Positions 1 through 11,083 of a stretch of 64,000 bases of DNA are shown here, one piece after another. The stretch is from Septoria linicola. Its lineage: Eukaryota > Ascomycota > Dothideomycetes > Mycosphaerellales > Mycosphaerellaceae. The stretch lies in contig CP099421.1 in assembly GCA_024114885.1 (NCBI GenBank), forward strand, positions 1,550,001 to 1,614,000, given 5' to 3'. The position numbers were made by a program, and so were the translations under genes. Under the pieces are notes generated by a model. The model did not search any database. It was not told where the DNA came from and saw only the letters and a list, made by a program, of their open reading frames with translations. Within the stretch, counting starts at the first letter, position 1, and each line of letters opens with the position of its first letter.

Positions 1-875
1 CTGGCGCGCACGTACTCTTTCAGTAGTCTCTCGTACTCGGTATGTGCTGGCGTCAAGATGGTCTTCTTCGTCCTGGCGTTGTACTTCTCCCCGACGTGAT
101 TGACGTAATCAGGATCATCAGGTTGTGGGTTGTACAGTCTCATCACGCATCTGCGTGCGCTTTCGAAATTGCGAGTGACGATATTGAGGTGATGTATCTC
201 GTCGCCCCTCAATATTAGAGCAAGGCGAGCGTGCCAGTAAGCTTGTTTGCCAGCACCAAAGATGGTCACATCGTGCACGGAGTGGCGCTTCTTCAGCAGT
301 AGCGTCGATGCCAGAGCTGTCCTGAAGGCGGTCACTTCCTCAGCATTGATCAGGCCCACGGTATTGCCGACATTATCGAGCAGAGTCAAAGAGCCCTTGA
401 TCGTCGAGGTCGCTGTTTGGCCAGAATCTGATTTCGATGTGAGGGACAGGTTGCCAGTGCTATCGGTCACGTTCGACACTGACGTTGGAATGGAGGAAGT
501 GTTTGATCTCGCGGACTGCGTGCTAGCGAAAGAGCCTTGACGATCCGTAGAGCTGATTGAGCTTCTGGAATCACCATCTGAGGAGGCTTCGGAAAGTGGT
601 GGCAAGCCGTTGGTGTCAGGCGGCACGATATTTACGACCTTCACTCCTTGCCCAGTGATTCCAGAGGCCGGAAGATAGAGAGTTGTAGATCCATCCTTGC
701 GCTTCAAAGTTGACCTCTCTGGTTGATAGTCCGAACAGCAGTCGCTTCCGTCTGATGAAGTGGAGTACCAATGGAGGGCATCTGCAAGGGTGGCCTGAAG
801 CTCTAGGATGTCCTCCCTGTTGAAAGAATGCAGGATCTTGCTAACGTCGCGATCACTCAGAATTTGTAGCGGCAT
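1..875 (-). CDS. Ornithine cyclodeaminase / mu-crystallin family protein (3' part off the window)
   Basis: The gene reads leftwards from ATG at 875 and stays open for 291 codons to the window edge, so the C-terminus is missing. The N-terminus MPLQILSDRDVSKIL is typical of fungal ornithine cyclodeaminase/mu-crystallin-like proteins. Residues 174-190 (GLINAEEVTAFRTALAS) and the Rossmann motif FGAGKQAYWHARLAL at about 206-220 fit an NAD(P)-binding dehydrogenase fold. A Ser/Thr-rich insertion (about residues 95-158) lies between the N-terminal segment and the core. Family members deaminate ornithine to proline or reduce cyclic ketimines. Many fungal paralogues have no proven substrate, so I give only the family. 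No intron is needed in the visible part. Confidence 0.8.
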   Translation of the reverse strand, partial: MPLQILSDRDVSKILHSFNREDILELQATLADALHWYSTSSDGSDCCSDYQPERSTLKRKDGSTTLYLPASGITGQGVKVVNIVPPDTNGLPPLSEASSDGDSRSSISSTDRQGSFASTQSARSNTSSIPTSVSNVTDSTGNLSLTSKSDSGQTATSTIKGSLTLLDNVGNTVGLINAEEVTAFRTALASTLLLKKRHSVHDVTIFGAGKQAYWHARLALILRGDEIHHLNIVTRNFESARRCVMRLYNPQPDDPDYVNHVGEKYNARTKKTILTPAHTEYERLLKEYVRA

Positions 876-1598
876 CTTGAGCCGTTCGAGAGTGTTTGGT
901 CGGTTTTCTTGAGCTGACGCTGTGATCGAGGTTCAGTTCAGGCAGGCTCAAAGACCAGATTAGAGAACGGCAATCACGAGGCTGAAGAGTTCCGATTTTG
1001 TCAATGTACGAACCTCCCTGATTCTTTTGTGCCACTTGCGAGGTGGTATTCGATGCATGCTGCTGAGCTGAGCGGATTACTAATTATGACACCATTTGCA
1101 TTCGAGCTTTCTGTAGTGTCGTGCTCAGTTTCTGCTCAGCTTGCGACGGGAAGTGCTCATTATACAAGCATGTTCCAATCAAGGACTGCGAGAAGACTGC
1201 GATGATGTGGATGAGCATGCTGCTCTTCAGCTTTCCATTCTGACATACTATCTCATGTAGACCCTATCCGGCCGACACTGCTGACGCTCCCATCGTCGCT
1301 TCCAACGGCCGCAGCATCTCATCACTCCCCATACGCGTACAGTATCCGATGGCGGACGATCCGGTTCGACGCCATCAGATGTTTCCCTATCAATGTGCTC
1401 TGCTCTCCTCCCAAACACCAACAGCAGCGCAAGGTGTTTACAAGCAAAAGCAGACCAGATAAGACAATTCTGCTAATGACAAAGTGGAGGCCGCAATTGG
1501 TTTAACGGCCGGGTTATTAGTTCTGTGAAAATGTGGTGATAGTAATGCAAAACAAGAAAATCCAATACAGTCCGCAGCGCGTGTGACGATCGTATTGT
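876..1598. other. Intergenic region, no gene seen
   Basis: This lies between the start of the cyclodeaminase-like gene and the 3' end of the RRM gene (both minus). It should hold the promoter of the former and the 3' UTR of the latter. I see no coding signal, RNA gene or repeat. Confidence 0.6.
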
Positions 1599-4097
1599 CT
1601 ACGCGACTTCTTCTTCGGCCCAGCCTGGCAGGCCTGGGGACACACCTAGACCATAGCCCTCGCCGCTATAGCCCAGTCCAGAGAGGGGTTGCTGCTGCTG
1701 GCTCTGCTGCGCTGCTTGCAAGGAGAAGGCAGGCAAACTCACGGCTCGGCTGTGAGCGCTTCGAGATGCGCTGCTCAGACTCGCCTGGTTCGAGTAAGAG
1801 TTCATGGCCTGCATGCCGTTCGTGATGTTCACACTCTGGTGACTTCCGTGACCAAAATGGTTTTGCGACGGTGGCTCTAAACCAGCTGAACGCGTTGCGG
1901 CAACTTCGTTGGGCGAGCTGTAAAATGCTTGCTGGTTCGAAAGATGCGTAGCTGAAGCTGGCTGCGACTGTTGGTAAGATGCCGGAACACCATAGTCTGA
2001 TGGACTCAAGCTGCGCTGGAGTTGTGCGGCTTGTTGTGCTTGCTGTTCAGCCGCGGCCTGAGCGCTTTGTTGTGTGGCAGCCAAGTACAGAGTTAAGGGG
2101 TTATTTGTTCCGGTATTGAAAATGGTGGAGGCTGTTGGTCCCTGAAGAGGATTGTATCCGCCATGGGATGGGCCAGAGCTGGCAGGCGACACAGAGTGCT
2201 GAGCTCGGTGGGAGTGCGGCGCCAGGCCATTTACTGGTGAAGGCGAGCCAACGCCATTCTCGCTCGACTGCTGCTGCTGTTGCAAGTGTTGTTGGTTGAT
2301 GAGCTGTCTTGGCGGGTTTCCGCATCGATCTTTGCCAAAGTTGACCTTGAAACGCTTGTACTCTTCCTTGCCTCTGACAGCCTCAATAGCTTTGATTGCG
2401 TTGGCAATGTTGGTGAAGTTCACGAAAGCACAGCTCTTCTCTCGCAAGGTATTCACTAGTTCGATTTCACCGTACTCCTGGAAGTCCTGTCTGAGACGGT
2501 CTTCGGTCCAAGATTCGTCCAGGTTGCCAATGTACACGTTGCGGGATGCTCCTCCTGACACAGCCAGCGCAACTGCAGGTGGCAATGCGCCCGAGTGCTT
2601 GCCCCAGCCAATTTTCAACCTACGATTGTGGATCATCAGACCCTGCAGGTTGCTCAGTGCATAGAACGAGGCGGCGGATGTCGGATCGATGAAGGTCACA
2701 AAGCAGATATGCTTATCGGGGATGTAGCGGATGTGGTGAAGCAGTCCACCGCGTACCACATTACAGATCTCTTCGATCGTTGTCTCCGGATGGATGTTAC
2801 CCAGGTAAACCGTTCTGTTGCCCAAGTTGTTGACGCCTCCCGCAGTGGTCGCCACGGCAGCTGCGGCAACAGATTGCTGGGCCAGAGCGTTGGTGATCAG
2901 GTCGCGGTCTGCTCCATTGAGGACATGTGCGTAGCCAGGTGCGATGCCAAGGTACTGCGCAGCGTTCTGCTGCTGTGTCTTTGAGACATATGCGCATCGA
3001 TCCTTGCCATAGTACACACGACGTGGCGCCTGCCACTTGGGCTCCTGAGGGAGCTGTGTGACAGCTTTGATCGCGTTGCCAATTGACAAAAAGTGTACAA
3101 AGCCGATAGCCTTCTCGCGCACAATCTTGACAGTATCGATCGGACCAAACTTGCTCAAATCCTCTCGAAGTTCCTCCTCAGTAACGTCTTCGCCCAGGTT
3201 TCCGAGATACACATTACGAGATGCGCCAGACTGTTGCACGGCCAAAGCAACCGACGTAGGCACTGATGATGGCTTGCCCCAGCCGATCTTGATGTCCTGG
3301 CCCTTGATCGACAACTTCTTTAAGATCGCGTCGGAGTGAAAGTGAGTAGCTGAGCTGGCATCTAGGAAAGAGATGAAGGCACAGTTCTTGTCTGGGAGGA
3401 GGCGCACGGATTCGATCTGGCCACTACGCACATGTCCCAAAATTTCCTCAGCCGAGGTTTCTGGGGGAATGTTGCCCAAGTAGACGGTCCGGCTGGTACC
3501 TGAGACAATACCGTGGTTCATGCCATGCATTGGTGCACCGTAGCCTCCAAGGTGAGCGCCTGTCAGAGCATTGAACCCGGTCGTGGGCGACTGAATGCCA
3601 CCAAAGTATGAGGAATTCTGCAATGGCGTTGGCGAGCCAAGCGTTTGATATGCGCCTGGGGAAAGGACAGGCTGCTGGTGCTGGAAGGCTCGACTCATTT
3701 GGCTTTGGTGACCACGCACGTTGTTCTGCTGAGGGAAGCTCTGGAACTGCGGCGATTGGAAAGTCGTTGGCGAACCTGGCTGAAATGGACTGCCCATCAA
3801 CAGATTAGTCGGAAGCAGCGGCGTAAAGTTCATGTCGTAGCCAGTCTGAGGAGTCTGCATATCTTGGATGCCGTATGACTGGCTTGCCATGCGCCCTGTG
3901 TTGATTGGCTGTATACTGTTCCGGTTGGGATGTCTGTTGCCGTACCCTCCCAAAGAAGGTTGAGCGTGATGAAAAGATCCATGCGAGTGCCCATTCTCGT
4001 CCGGACTTGTCGATGGCTTGATTGCGAAGGATTGCGTCTGGCGATGACCATAGATCGGGCCCGTTGACATAGTCTCGCCGTTCTGCATGCTGAGCAT
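1599..4097 (-). CDS. nrd1: Four-RRM RNA-binding protein, Nrd1/Msa2 type
   Basis: Start chosen at ATG 4097 (832 aa); the frame is open further upstream but without an ATG. Counting from the open frame at 4142, four RRM domains lie at about residues 218-290, 309-382, 443-515 and 535-610. They have RNP2 motifs such as RTVYLGNIPPET and RNVYLGNLGEDV and RNP1-like segments such as KNCAFISF and KAIGFVHF. The repeated RRM-(I/L)GWGK-linker-RRM plan and the Q/S-rich N- and C-terminal tails match the ascomycete Nrd1/Msa family, which binds mRNAs that control mating and differentiation in fission yeast. The role here is inferred from the family. The minus-strand string near 4200, a pyrimidine tract ending in CTAG, suggests a 5' UTR intron. 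Confidence 0.85.
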   Translation of the reverse strand: MLSMQNGETMSTGPIYGHRQTQSFAIKPSTSPDENGHSHGSFHHAQPSLGGYGNRHPNRNSIQPINTGRMASQSYGIQDMQTPQTGYDMNFTPLLPTNLLMGSPFQPGSPTTFQSPQFQSFPQQNNVRGHQSQMSRAFQHQQPVLSPGAYQTLGSPTPLQNSSYFGGIQSPTTGFNALTGAHLGGYGAPMHGMNHGIVSGTSRTVYLGNIPPETSAEEILGHVRSGQIESVRLLPDKNCAFISFLDASSATHFHSDAILKKLSIKGQDIKIGWGKPSSVPTSVALAVQQSGASRNVYLGNLGEDVTEEELREDLSKFGPIDTVKIVREKAIGFVHFLSIGNAIKAVTQLPQEPKWQAPRRVYYGKDRCAYVSKTQQQNAAQYLGIAPGYAHVLNGADRDLITNALAQQSVAAAAVATTAGGVNNLGNRTVYLGNIHPETTIEEICNVVRGGLLHHIRYIPDKHICFVTFIDPTSAASFYALSNLQGLMIHNRRLKIGWGKHSGALPPAVALAVSGGASRNVYIGNLDESWTEDRLRQDFQEYGEIELVNTLREKSCAFVNFTNIANAIKAIEAVRGKEEYKRFKVNFGKDRCGNPPRQLINQQHLQQQQQSSENGVGSPSPVNGLAPHSHRAQHSVSPASSGPSHGGYNPLQGPTASTIFNTGTNNPLTLYLAATQQSAQAAAEQQAQQAAQLQRSLSPSDYGVPASYQQSQPASATHLSNQQAFYSSPNEVAATRSAGLEPPSQNHFGHGSHQSVNITNGMQAMNSYSNQASLSSASRSAHSRAVSLPAFSLQAAQQSQQQQPLSGLGYSGEGYGLGVSPGLPGWAEEEVA

Positions 4098-6123
4098 GTG
4101 AGGCGGGAGCACGAGGCTGTCCCGCGGGTTCGCTGATAGCACGGCCGTGGTGATGGTATTGATGGTCCGAGTCTATCGACCGGACGCAAGAAATGCTAGA
4201 AAGAGTAGTAATTAGAAGGTGGTACACAACTTGCGGTGCCCGGCAAGTGTTCACACAGCTGTCAACCATGTTAGCTACAATTCGTCGCTGTTCGCCATCC
4301 GCCAGCCACGGCAAGCAAGCATAGCACTCCCTTCGAGCATGGCTACTCACACGCTTGGTACAAGGCAGAATTGTGATTGCAACGGCTCAATGTCGCGCAA
4401 GTATGCTTGCAGACAGTGGAGCGAAACAATACTCCTTTTCTTGCCCAATATATGTACAATCTACTCTTTCGTTGGCCCAGTCCAGGTGCCCGTCTCTTTC
4501 CAAATCTCTCCTATCGTATACACGCTCTTGTCGGTTGCACTCGCCGGCCGAAGGTATTATGGCCCGTTCGCTGCGAGAAAAGGAATGAACAGTAGAGAAT
4601 GGTCGAACAAAATCACTCAAAGCTCGAATGAGAATGTATGAAGAACAAGAAGATAATGAAAAACAGTGCAGCGAGCAAGATGCAGCGCTTGGAGGACGAG
4701 AAAGAAAGGGTACAGCCGCCTAGCGAAATATCATAGACATGGTCCCGGCATGCAAACAGGAGGATAGGAGATGAGATCGCTCTTAAAGCGGCTAGCTCAA
4801 TTCTCCGATTGTCGAACAGCTCGTCGGGTCGGGCCACTTTCAGGGTGCGTTAATATACGCGTGGTAAACAATGTGGAGGGCTCGCGTGCGTTGTGTTGCA
4901 TGGTGCCAGTCTGGTGCAGCAGCGTCATTCGGAACACTGCTCTTGAGCTCTCTTTGTGGAGCAGCCGAGCAAGCAGCGGCCCTTGCGGAGAGGAGCTGCT
5001 GAGTTCCTGCAGCCTTGCAACGATCTGTAGGGCCAGAGCTCTCTGTTCCTGCGCCCGACTAAACGCGCTAAGTCATGTGTCAACCAGCCAAAAGGCATCA
5101 TCAGCGACAGGCCGTCTGCAGCACGGGCGGACCTTCGAGCCGGCGGTCAGGGTACCGACTTTGGCCATGATCCCAGGCGAGACAGGCCGAGAGCTCTCTG
5201 CTGTGTTGTACAGAATGCTTCGGTTCTTTGGTTCTCAATAGACTTGTCACACTTCACGCACATAAGCAGTGTCCAATATTAGTGCCCAGCGATCTTTCCA
5301 GTCATTCCGATGCTCACATTGAGCGTCTGTAAGGGCCAGGACGCATGCGAGAGTACTTAGTGGCAGTGAATCGATGATGTGGTGGTGGAGGAGAAGGTCC
5401 GAGAGCGATTTGGCTCCGTGCCAAATTTCCTTTGGAACGCTTTCACCACGACTCAAGTCCAGCATCCGTACGCATGACTTGCTGCCAGGAGAGCGCCTGC
5501 CCTAGAAGGCAGTATAACGATGAGGTCAAGGGCTCGTGTGACTGGACGTCGAGCTCTCACGCGAGTGGCTGCTTTGAGTGGCCCAAAGTTATGTGTAACA
5601 AACGCCCCTCGCAATGGACACCTTATATAACACCGAGCGAAGCATCTGGAGCTTCATTGGCGTAGTGAACGCTGAATTCGCGGAGAAGGAGATCTATTGT
5701 TAGATGTTACACTCAAGCGGCTCGACCAAGCATTAAGGGGTCTCTGTTGGTGTCCGCCGCCTTAGCGACACCTGCTTGCGACTTCAACAGAGAAGGAGGC
5801 TTCGTGAAATTGAAGATCTGGCATGCACACTCGCTCCAAGCACTATGAGTTCTGTCAAGGCGCTCGAGCTCAAGGAGCATGGTGCGGTCAAGTGCGGCAG
5901 CGTTGAGAGCAGTCTGATCCGAGCCTCAATTCCTCCGACGAGACAAGAATGTAGCAGGGCTGACAGAGCTGCAGCAATTGAAGCTGTAGGTACTGAATTG
6001 GCTATAGGTTACTTAGATTTTCTTACGACCTCGGTGACGAGAACGAGCTCGTAGCGGGGTCGAAGATCGGAGCCAACAGTTGAAGGAATCTGCGTTAACG
6101 ACACCATTTCATCATAGTAAACA
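4098..6123. other. Gene-poor stretch; leader of the RRM gene and an unexplained segment
   Basis: The first few hundred bases should be the long 5' UTR and promoter of the Nrd1-type gene. The rest has only short overlapping frames without family resemblance. One segment near 5845-5930 (plus) encodes SVKALELKEHGAVK, which looks like the first strand of a zinc-type alcohol dehydrogenase, but it does not extend into a domain (see findings). Confidence 0.5.
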
Positions 6124-7661
6124 ATGGAGTACGACAAGGCAGTAACGTGCGGCGAGCCCGAGAGCAAGGCATATCCACATGATAGCAAATCTGTTAGGGG
6201 CAACGATGGCAAGCTTCGAGTGGCTGGCCCAGATGTCAACACTTCTGTCCTTAGAGAGAATATCAAGTTCCCGTTTTCAGGTAGAACTGCGATGAATCGC
6301 TTTCTGAAGGCGCCTATGACACAGAGACTCTGCCACTGGAACAAACCAGATGAGCCCATATCGAAGCGTGGATATCCCTCGCCAGAGTATGAGCATCTAT
6401 ATCGCCGCTGGGGTGAAGGCGAGATTGGCATGATCGTCGCCGGCAACCTTATGCTGAAGTACGATGCGGTGGAAGCATTTGGTAATCCCATCCTACAACA
6501 CGATCACGATGGGCGTGTAGAGGCATTTCGTAAGGTGACGAAAGCTGCTCAGGCTCATGGAAGCCTCATTGTTGCGCAGCTCTCCGGGAGTACAACCGGC
6601 CTGTGCTTTGGATCCAGTGAGAGCATTTCACAGACACTGACACAATTTCTAGCATCCGGGTCGTCAGGGAGGCGCAGCACTCAACCCAAATCCCGTGAGC
6701 GCTTCAGACGTGCAGCTCACGATCACGTGGGCTGGGAATTGGTTCAACAAGCCCCGGGCCTTAAGCATACCAGAGATCAAAGACATCGTCAAGGCTTGGG
6801 GTGAGACTGCGTTTTTATGCTACTAAGCTGGATTCGACGGCGTACAGATTCATTGTGCACATGGATATCTATTAGCACAGTTTCTCGCCACAACGACCAA
6901 TAAAAGGACAGATGAGTATGGTGGCTCGTTGGAGAACCGAAGTCGAATCATCTTTGAGATCATTGAAGAGGTCCAGCGACGCGTGAACGATCCACGCTTC
7001 ATCATTTGCGTAAAGCTCAACTCCGTCGAGTTTCAGCCTGGTGGCCAGACACCAGAGGACTGTCGAAACTTGTGTGTGAAGCTCGAAGAAGCGAAAGTGG
7101 ACTTCATTGACCTCTCGGGGGCACATTCGAGGTGAGCGAACTGCACGAGAGCTTGCAACAGGTCGTATGCTGATCAGGTATAGGGCCGAGCATTCGAGCA
7201 CAAGAAGGAGTCCACTAAAGGCCAGAGAGTCGTACTTCATCGAATTTGCCGAAATGATACGTCCGTTGTTAAAGCAGACTAAAGTCTACGTCACGGGTGG
7301 ATTCCGAACAACCTCTAGAATGGTGCGTGCCATTGAAGATGAAGCATGCGATGGTATTGGTATCGGAAGACCACTAGGGGCTAAGCCATATCTATGCAAA
7401 GAAATCCTAGCTGGGCGGATCACTGGCGCCATCGAGAATTGTGTCCCGCTACCCAAGAATACACAAGCTACGGGCATGCAACTACACCAGATTGGTAATG
7501 GTGATGAGCTCATCAGTGATTGGAGCGAGGAGAGTGAGGTGCAGCGATGGCTAGAAGCTGACAAGGAGGAAGAGAAGCGGAAGATGGACTTACTGCCTAT
7601 TGTTGACTCTTCTGGGTACGCGCCGATCAGAGCAGAGGCAGGCTTCGCGTATGTTCGGTGA
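6124..7661 (+). pseudogene. Decayed NADH:flavin oxidoreductase (old yellow enzyme family)
   Basis: Exon 1 (6124-6585) encodes the N-terminal half of an OYE-like TIM barrel, including NRFLKAPMTQRL, YRRWGEGEIGMIVAGN and GSLIVAQLS. Continuation exons encode HPGRQGGAALNP (from 6653), AGFDGVQIHCAHGYLLAQF, TNKRTDEYGGSLENR and, to 7661, KVYVTGGFRTTSRMVRAIED. Four lesions break it: the intron donor at 6586 reads GGGAGT where GTGAGT is expected; an in-frame TAA at 6824-6826 sits just before AGFDG; the G-run 7117-7121 is one base short for LSGGTFE; and one extra base lies near 7217-7221. A 52-nt intron (7132-7183) still looks intact. The family reduces alpha,beta-unsaturated carbonyls using FMN and NAD(P)H. 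Neighbouring genes are intact, which argues against poor sequence quality. Confidence 0.8.
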
Positions 7662-8206
7662 AGATCAGAAGGGCAATAGATGCTAGAGACGTAGTATCGT
7701 AGGCTGCGTGCTGAAAGAGGTTGCAGCTGTATGCACCACACAGAACGTGGCTCGCGGTCACTCTTCATGATTTCCCAGGTCTATAACACGCACTGGCTCG
7801 GCGGGCGTTGATAGTCGATCCCGCATTCCATGGGAATAACACTCGTAGTCATTGCGCATTGCTGATACTGCCACCCTTTGGATCGCGTTGCTTGCCTATG
7901 TGCAAACAAAAGTGGTATTACCTTTCGATCGATCACTGCTGACCATACAAAGCACTCTGATTACAACACTGTAGCCCTGCAGCTGTGAGCACAACTGGTC
8001 ATGAATGTCCATTTGAAAAGTATGGAGATACAGCGATTTTATGCTACTGCTACTTCTTCTCCTGCGCGCAAAATCGATGACCCCACCCCACTTAGCAGCT
8101 CTAGCGGTACCATTGTAGACAGACCGTTACCTCTGAGTTTGGACATTGTCAAACACATTTCGTCTCTGTACTCCTTAGGCTCGTGAATACCATCATCGAG
8201 ATCACA
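7662..8206. other. Intergenic region, no gene seen
   Basis: This lies between the flavin oxidoreductase pseudogene and the next plus-strand gene. No frame, repeat or RNA gene stands out. Confidence 0.6.
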
Positions 8207-8962
8207 ATGTTCAAACGCTTCCGTCGTGCGAGCAAGACAACCCAACCTGCCACTAAAGACGACCATCAGCAACGTTCCTCAATCGCCACCACACCGATCA
8301 AGAAGACGACATTCTTTGACCTCCCAGCCGAGCTCCGCAACGAAATCTATGAACTCACCGCAGATAACACAACCTTACGCATTACTGCTCTCAAAGGCAG
8401 CAGCAAGACCACCAAACAACAACAAGATGAAGCAATTCCGGGCCTCCTCATCGCCTCCCGCCAATGCCGAGCAGAGTACCTTCCCATCCTACTCGCAACC
8501 TCACCAATAGAAATCTCCGTCAAGAACTTCGACTTCAGCAACATCACTCGCATCACCGGTAGTCTGTACAGCACAGAACTCAAAGCTCTGCGAGCAAACG
8601 AGCATCTCACCCTTCGCCTCACATTCTCAAGTTCATCGACAGGCTCTCGAGGCCAATCACTAGAATCTTCGCTACGCACCTGGGTAACCCGCAGATCAGC
8701 TGGGATGGATCGCTTACCGTGGCACTATGCGCTGCCGCTTCGAGATCGCATGCCGCGGGCTTCGGGGCATACTGCATTCATGATCGACTATCAGAAGTGC
8801 ATGTCGACGTTGAGGATGCTGCATGCCAAGGTTGATGAGGCTTTGCAGTGGGAGTTGCAGATTATGATGAATGAGTTGGAGGTGCAGGATGAGGTTAGTG
8901 GGGAGTATTGGAGGAATAGATATGCAGAGTATCAGGTGGCGAAGGTGAGAGGGTGGGTTTGA
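8207..8962 (+). CDS. F-box-like hypothetical protein
   Basis: A 251-aa intronless frame starting at ATG 8207; the reading frame opens slightly earlier, but only at a GTG. The segment TFFDLPAELRNEIYELT (about residues 35-51) is the short F-box-like / 2EXR-type motif found at the start of a very large group of lineage-specific Dothideomycete and Eurotiomycete proteins. The following IPGLLIASRQCRAEYLPILL is the usual second helix pair of that group. The rest has no catalytic motif. F-box proteins recruit targets to SCF ubiquitin ligases, but for this group the role is unproven. Confidence 0.65.
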   Translation: MFKRFRRASKTTQPATKDDHQQRSSIATTPIKKTTFFDLPAELRNEIYELTADNTTLRITALKGSSKTTKQQQDEAIPGLLIASRQCRAEYLPILLATSPIEISVKNFDFSNITRITGSLYSTELKALRANEHLTLRLTFSSSSTGSRGQSLESSLRTWVTRRSAGMDRLPWHYALPLRDRMPRASGHTAFMIDYQKCMSTLRMLHAKVDEALQWELQIMMNELEVQDEVSGEYWRNRYAEYQVAKVRGWV

Positions 8963-9092
8963 TGTTCAACGAGATGCGGCCGTACATTGAGCTATCACTC
9001 TGGCTCCACATCTAAAGTGTGGTGCTTGATGCCCGGAACGCTGCTCGAGAGCTCGGCTTTCAATAGGATCGTGAGATATGTTGATTACGTGA

Positions 9093-11083
9093 CTACTTAG
9101 GTCGCAGCAATGGATGTGCTTCGGTGTTGCTGTAGAGCCATCAGTGGATGAAATGATCGATATAATATAGGCTACTCACAGCACATAGTCATCCAGACTA
9201 ATTACGTCTGGCTCACTAAATATGAGGTAGAAGTATTTTAATGTCCTGTGATACCTAGTCAGCTTCGTTATTCTTTACGTGTCCTTGAGCAGCTGTCTTA
9301 CTCGGCAGTCCTGGAGCACTTTGGTTAGCATGATCTTAAAGATAGCATTGTCATCCTGTACATACCAGAAGCTCTCCATATTATCGATGAGCGCACCGTC
9401 CAACCGAGTAACATCTTTCAGCGCCGCAAATGCTATGGATGTCCTCGTTGCGTTCGTGATAGCCTGGAACATTTCCCAGGCTTGCAGTTGGAACCTGATG
9501 TCTCCTGTAATTCTGTACATTACAAAGACTGACTCGATTGCCTCGGGACGAAGGATGTAACGAGGATCAGTGACCCCAACGAAGCCTGGCGCCAGTCCTT
9601 TACTGGCGATTACCTGCTGGGCTGTCGCCTCGTATTCGTCGCCTGCGCTGCCATGATTGGCTGTCTCTGCGACAGCATGGTGCCAGGTATCCTCGTCCCA
9701 AGCACAATCTTCCCAATCTGCCTCCTGGCACGGCAGCGCAGTGAAGATTTCGGGCATGATACCTGACACCGTGCTGTTGTAAGCCCAGAGACAACCATCG
9801 ACAAGCTCTCTCGCAGTGTCCATATCGTCTGGTTGGTCAAAGACCTTAGCTGCAAGAGCCACCATCCCACCCGCGAAGCATGCGAGGTGCTCGGCTTGTG
9901 GCTGAAGCTTTGTGCGCATATGAGATAGTCTCCTCACTGTTCCTGAGAGAAGCATCTTACGGTTCTCCGAGTTCAGTGGGCGGAAGAAGACATTCTTCTT
10001 GGCTGCAGCAATCGCAGTTCTAAACATGTTCTGGTATTGACTGGTCTGACCACCAATCAGGATGTGTTCCTTAGGCAGATACTCGTACAAAGAGTCAGCC
10101 ATGCCTCCTAGAGTGAATGTTGTGTCGCGCTTGAAATCTTTATCTTTCGCGTTCACGAAAGTCGGCCAAAGCCCTGGTATTTTTGTAGTGTTTTGAGCCT
10201 CCTCAAACACGTTCGTCACACGCGCTACAGCATCGTACCATTTGGCATCGCCTGTGATCTGCGATAACCTGGTAAACTCGAGGGTGAGCGACCCTACCTC
10301 AGCAAGCAGTGAGTGCTTCGATGGCTCTTGGTCTTCACCCAATGCAGTCTTCTGCCATTTCCAGCGAGTGACCGGCATCCGATTTGGCGTATCGAAGGCC
10401 AAATAGAGCATCTCCCCGATCTCTACAGATTTCTCCAGCAACACGGGGTACTTGCCTCCGCTCACATCGTAAGCAGCGAGCAAGCCACCAAGGTAACGGA
10501 TCGTGGTCTCAAACACGTTGATTTCTTCGAGCGGAGTGGACACAAAGTCGATCTTCTTGATCGCTGCCACAGCCGTCTCAAAGTCCTTTGTACGGCCCAT
10601 GATCCAGAGTGTGTCTAGCGAGTCCACCAGAGTCGCGCCCCATCCTCCAAAAGGGTTGCGAGATCTGCCGCTCAATGGGGAGACTTCATCCTGCAGCCAT
10701 GCATTCTTCTTATATCCTTCCCACGAATGCTCGAATGCCTCTTCGACAGCCTTCCGTCTGTTCTTCCGCCAGAGCGTATGTGATAGAGGCTCTGGCTCAA
10801 AGTCATGCTGTACGCGTGGTATGTCCACCCGGTTGCCAGTGGGAATCTCGAGATAGTCGTCCACGGCGTGTTTCTGCTTCACGTCCTTCCATTTGAATTT
10901 TGGCTTGAACGGCCCGGGATGAAGGATTCTGTCTATCGGTCGTGGTCCCTTCGGCTGAGGTCTGCTGTGAGCTGCATGGCGGTGCACGTGTCCTGGTCGT
11001 TCGCTGGCCAAGTGGAAGAAGACTACGAAAAAGGTAATGGCAATGAGGGTAAGTGAAAGATAGCGTCGTAAAGGAGGGAGCAT
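9093..11083 (-). CDS. GH47 class I alpha-1,2-mannosidase (four exons)
   Basis: Complement of join(9093..9129, 9180..9245, 9302..9310, 9366..11083), 609 aa. Start is ATG 11083, giving a short cytosolic tail, one membrane anchor (YLSLTLIAITFFVVFFHLA) and a luminal domain, a type II ER/Golgi layout. The GH47 body shows NPFGGWGATLVDSLDTLWIM, GSLTLEFTRLSQITGD, HLACFAGGMVALAA and YILRPEAIESVFVMYRITGD. Without splicing the frame ends with an unrelated tail. With three introns removed it continues MESFW-TAE-TLKYFYLIFSEPD and ends NTEAHPLLRPK, the conserved GH47 C-terminus. Exon 2 is only 9 nt (9302-9310). The enzyme trims Man9GlcNAc2 on N-glycoproteins. It is divergently paired with ALG8, with about 590 bp between starts. 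Confidence 0.88.

Noticed and set aside
3805..4350. 181-codon minus frame overlapping the RRM gene start
   Set aside because: It overlaps the N-terminus of the RRM protein in another frame; low-complexity shadow of that gene.
4771..5241. 156-codon plus frame in the gene-poor stretch
   Set aside because: Cys/Ser/Arg-rich composition, no family resemblance, no good start context; likely chance.
6801..6827. 27-nt intron that would remove the TAA in the flavin oxidoreductase
   Set aside because: Too short for a spliceosomal intron, and it would delete residues that the family keeps before AGFDG.
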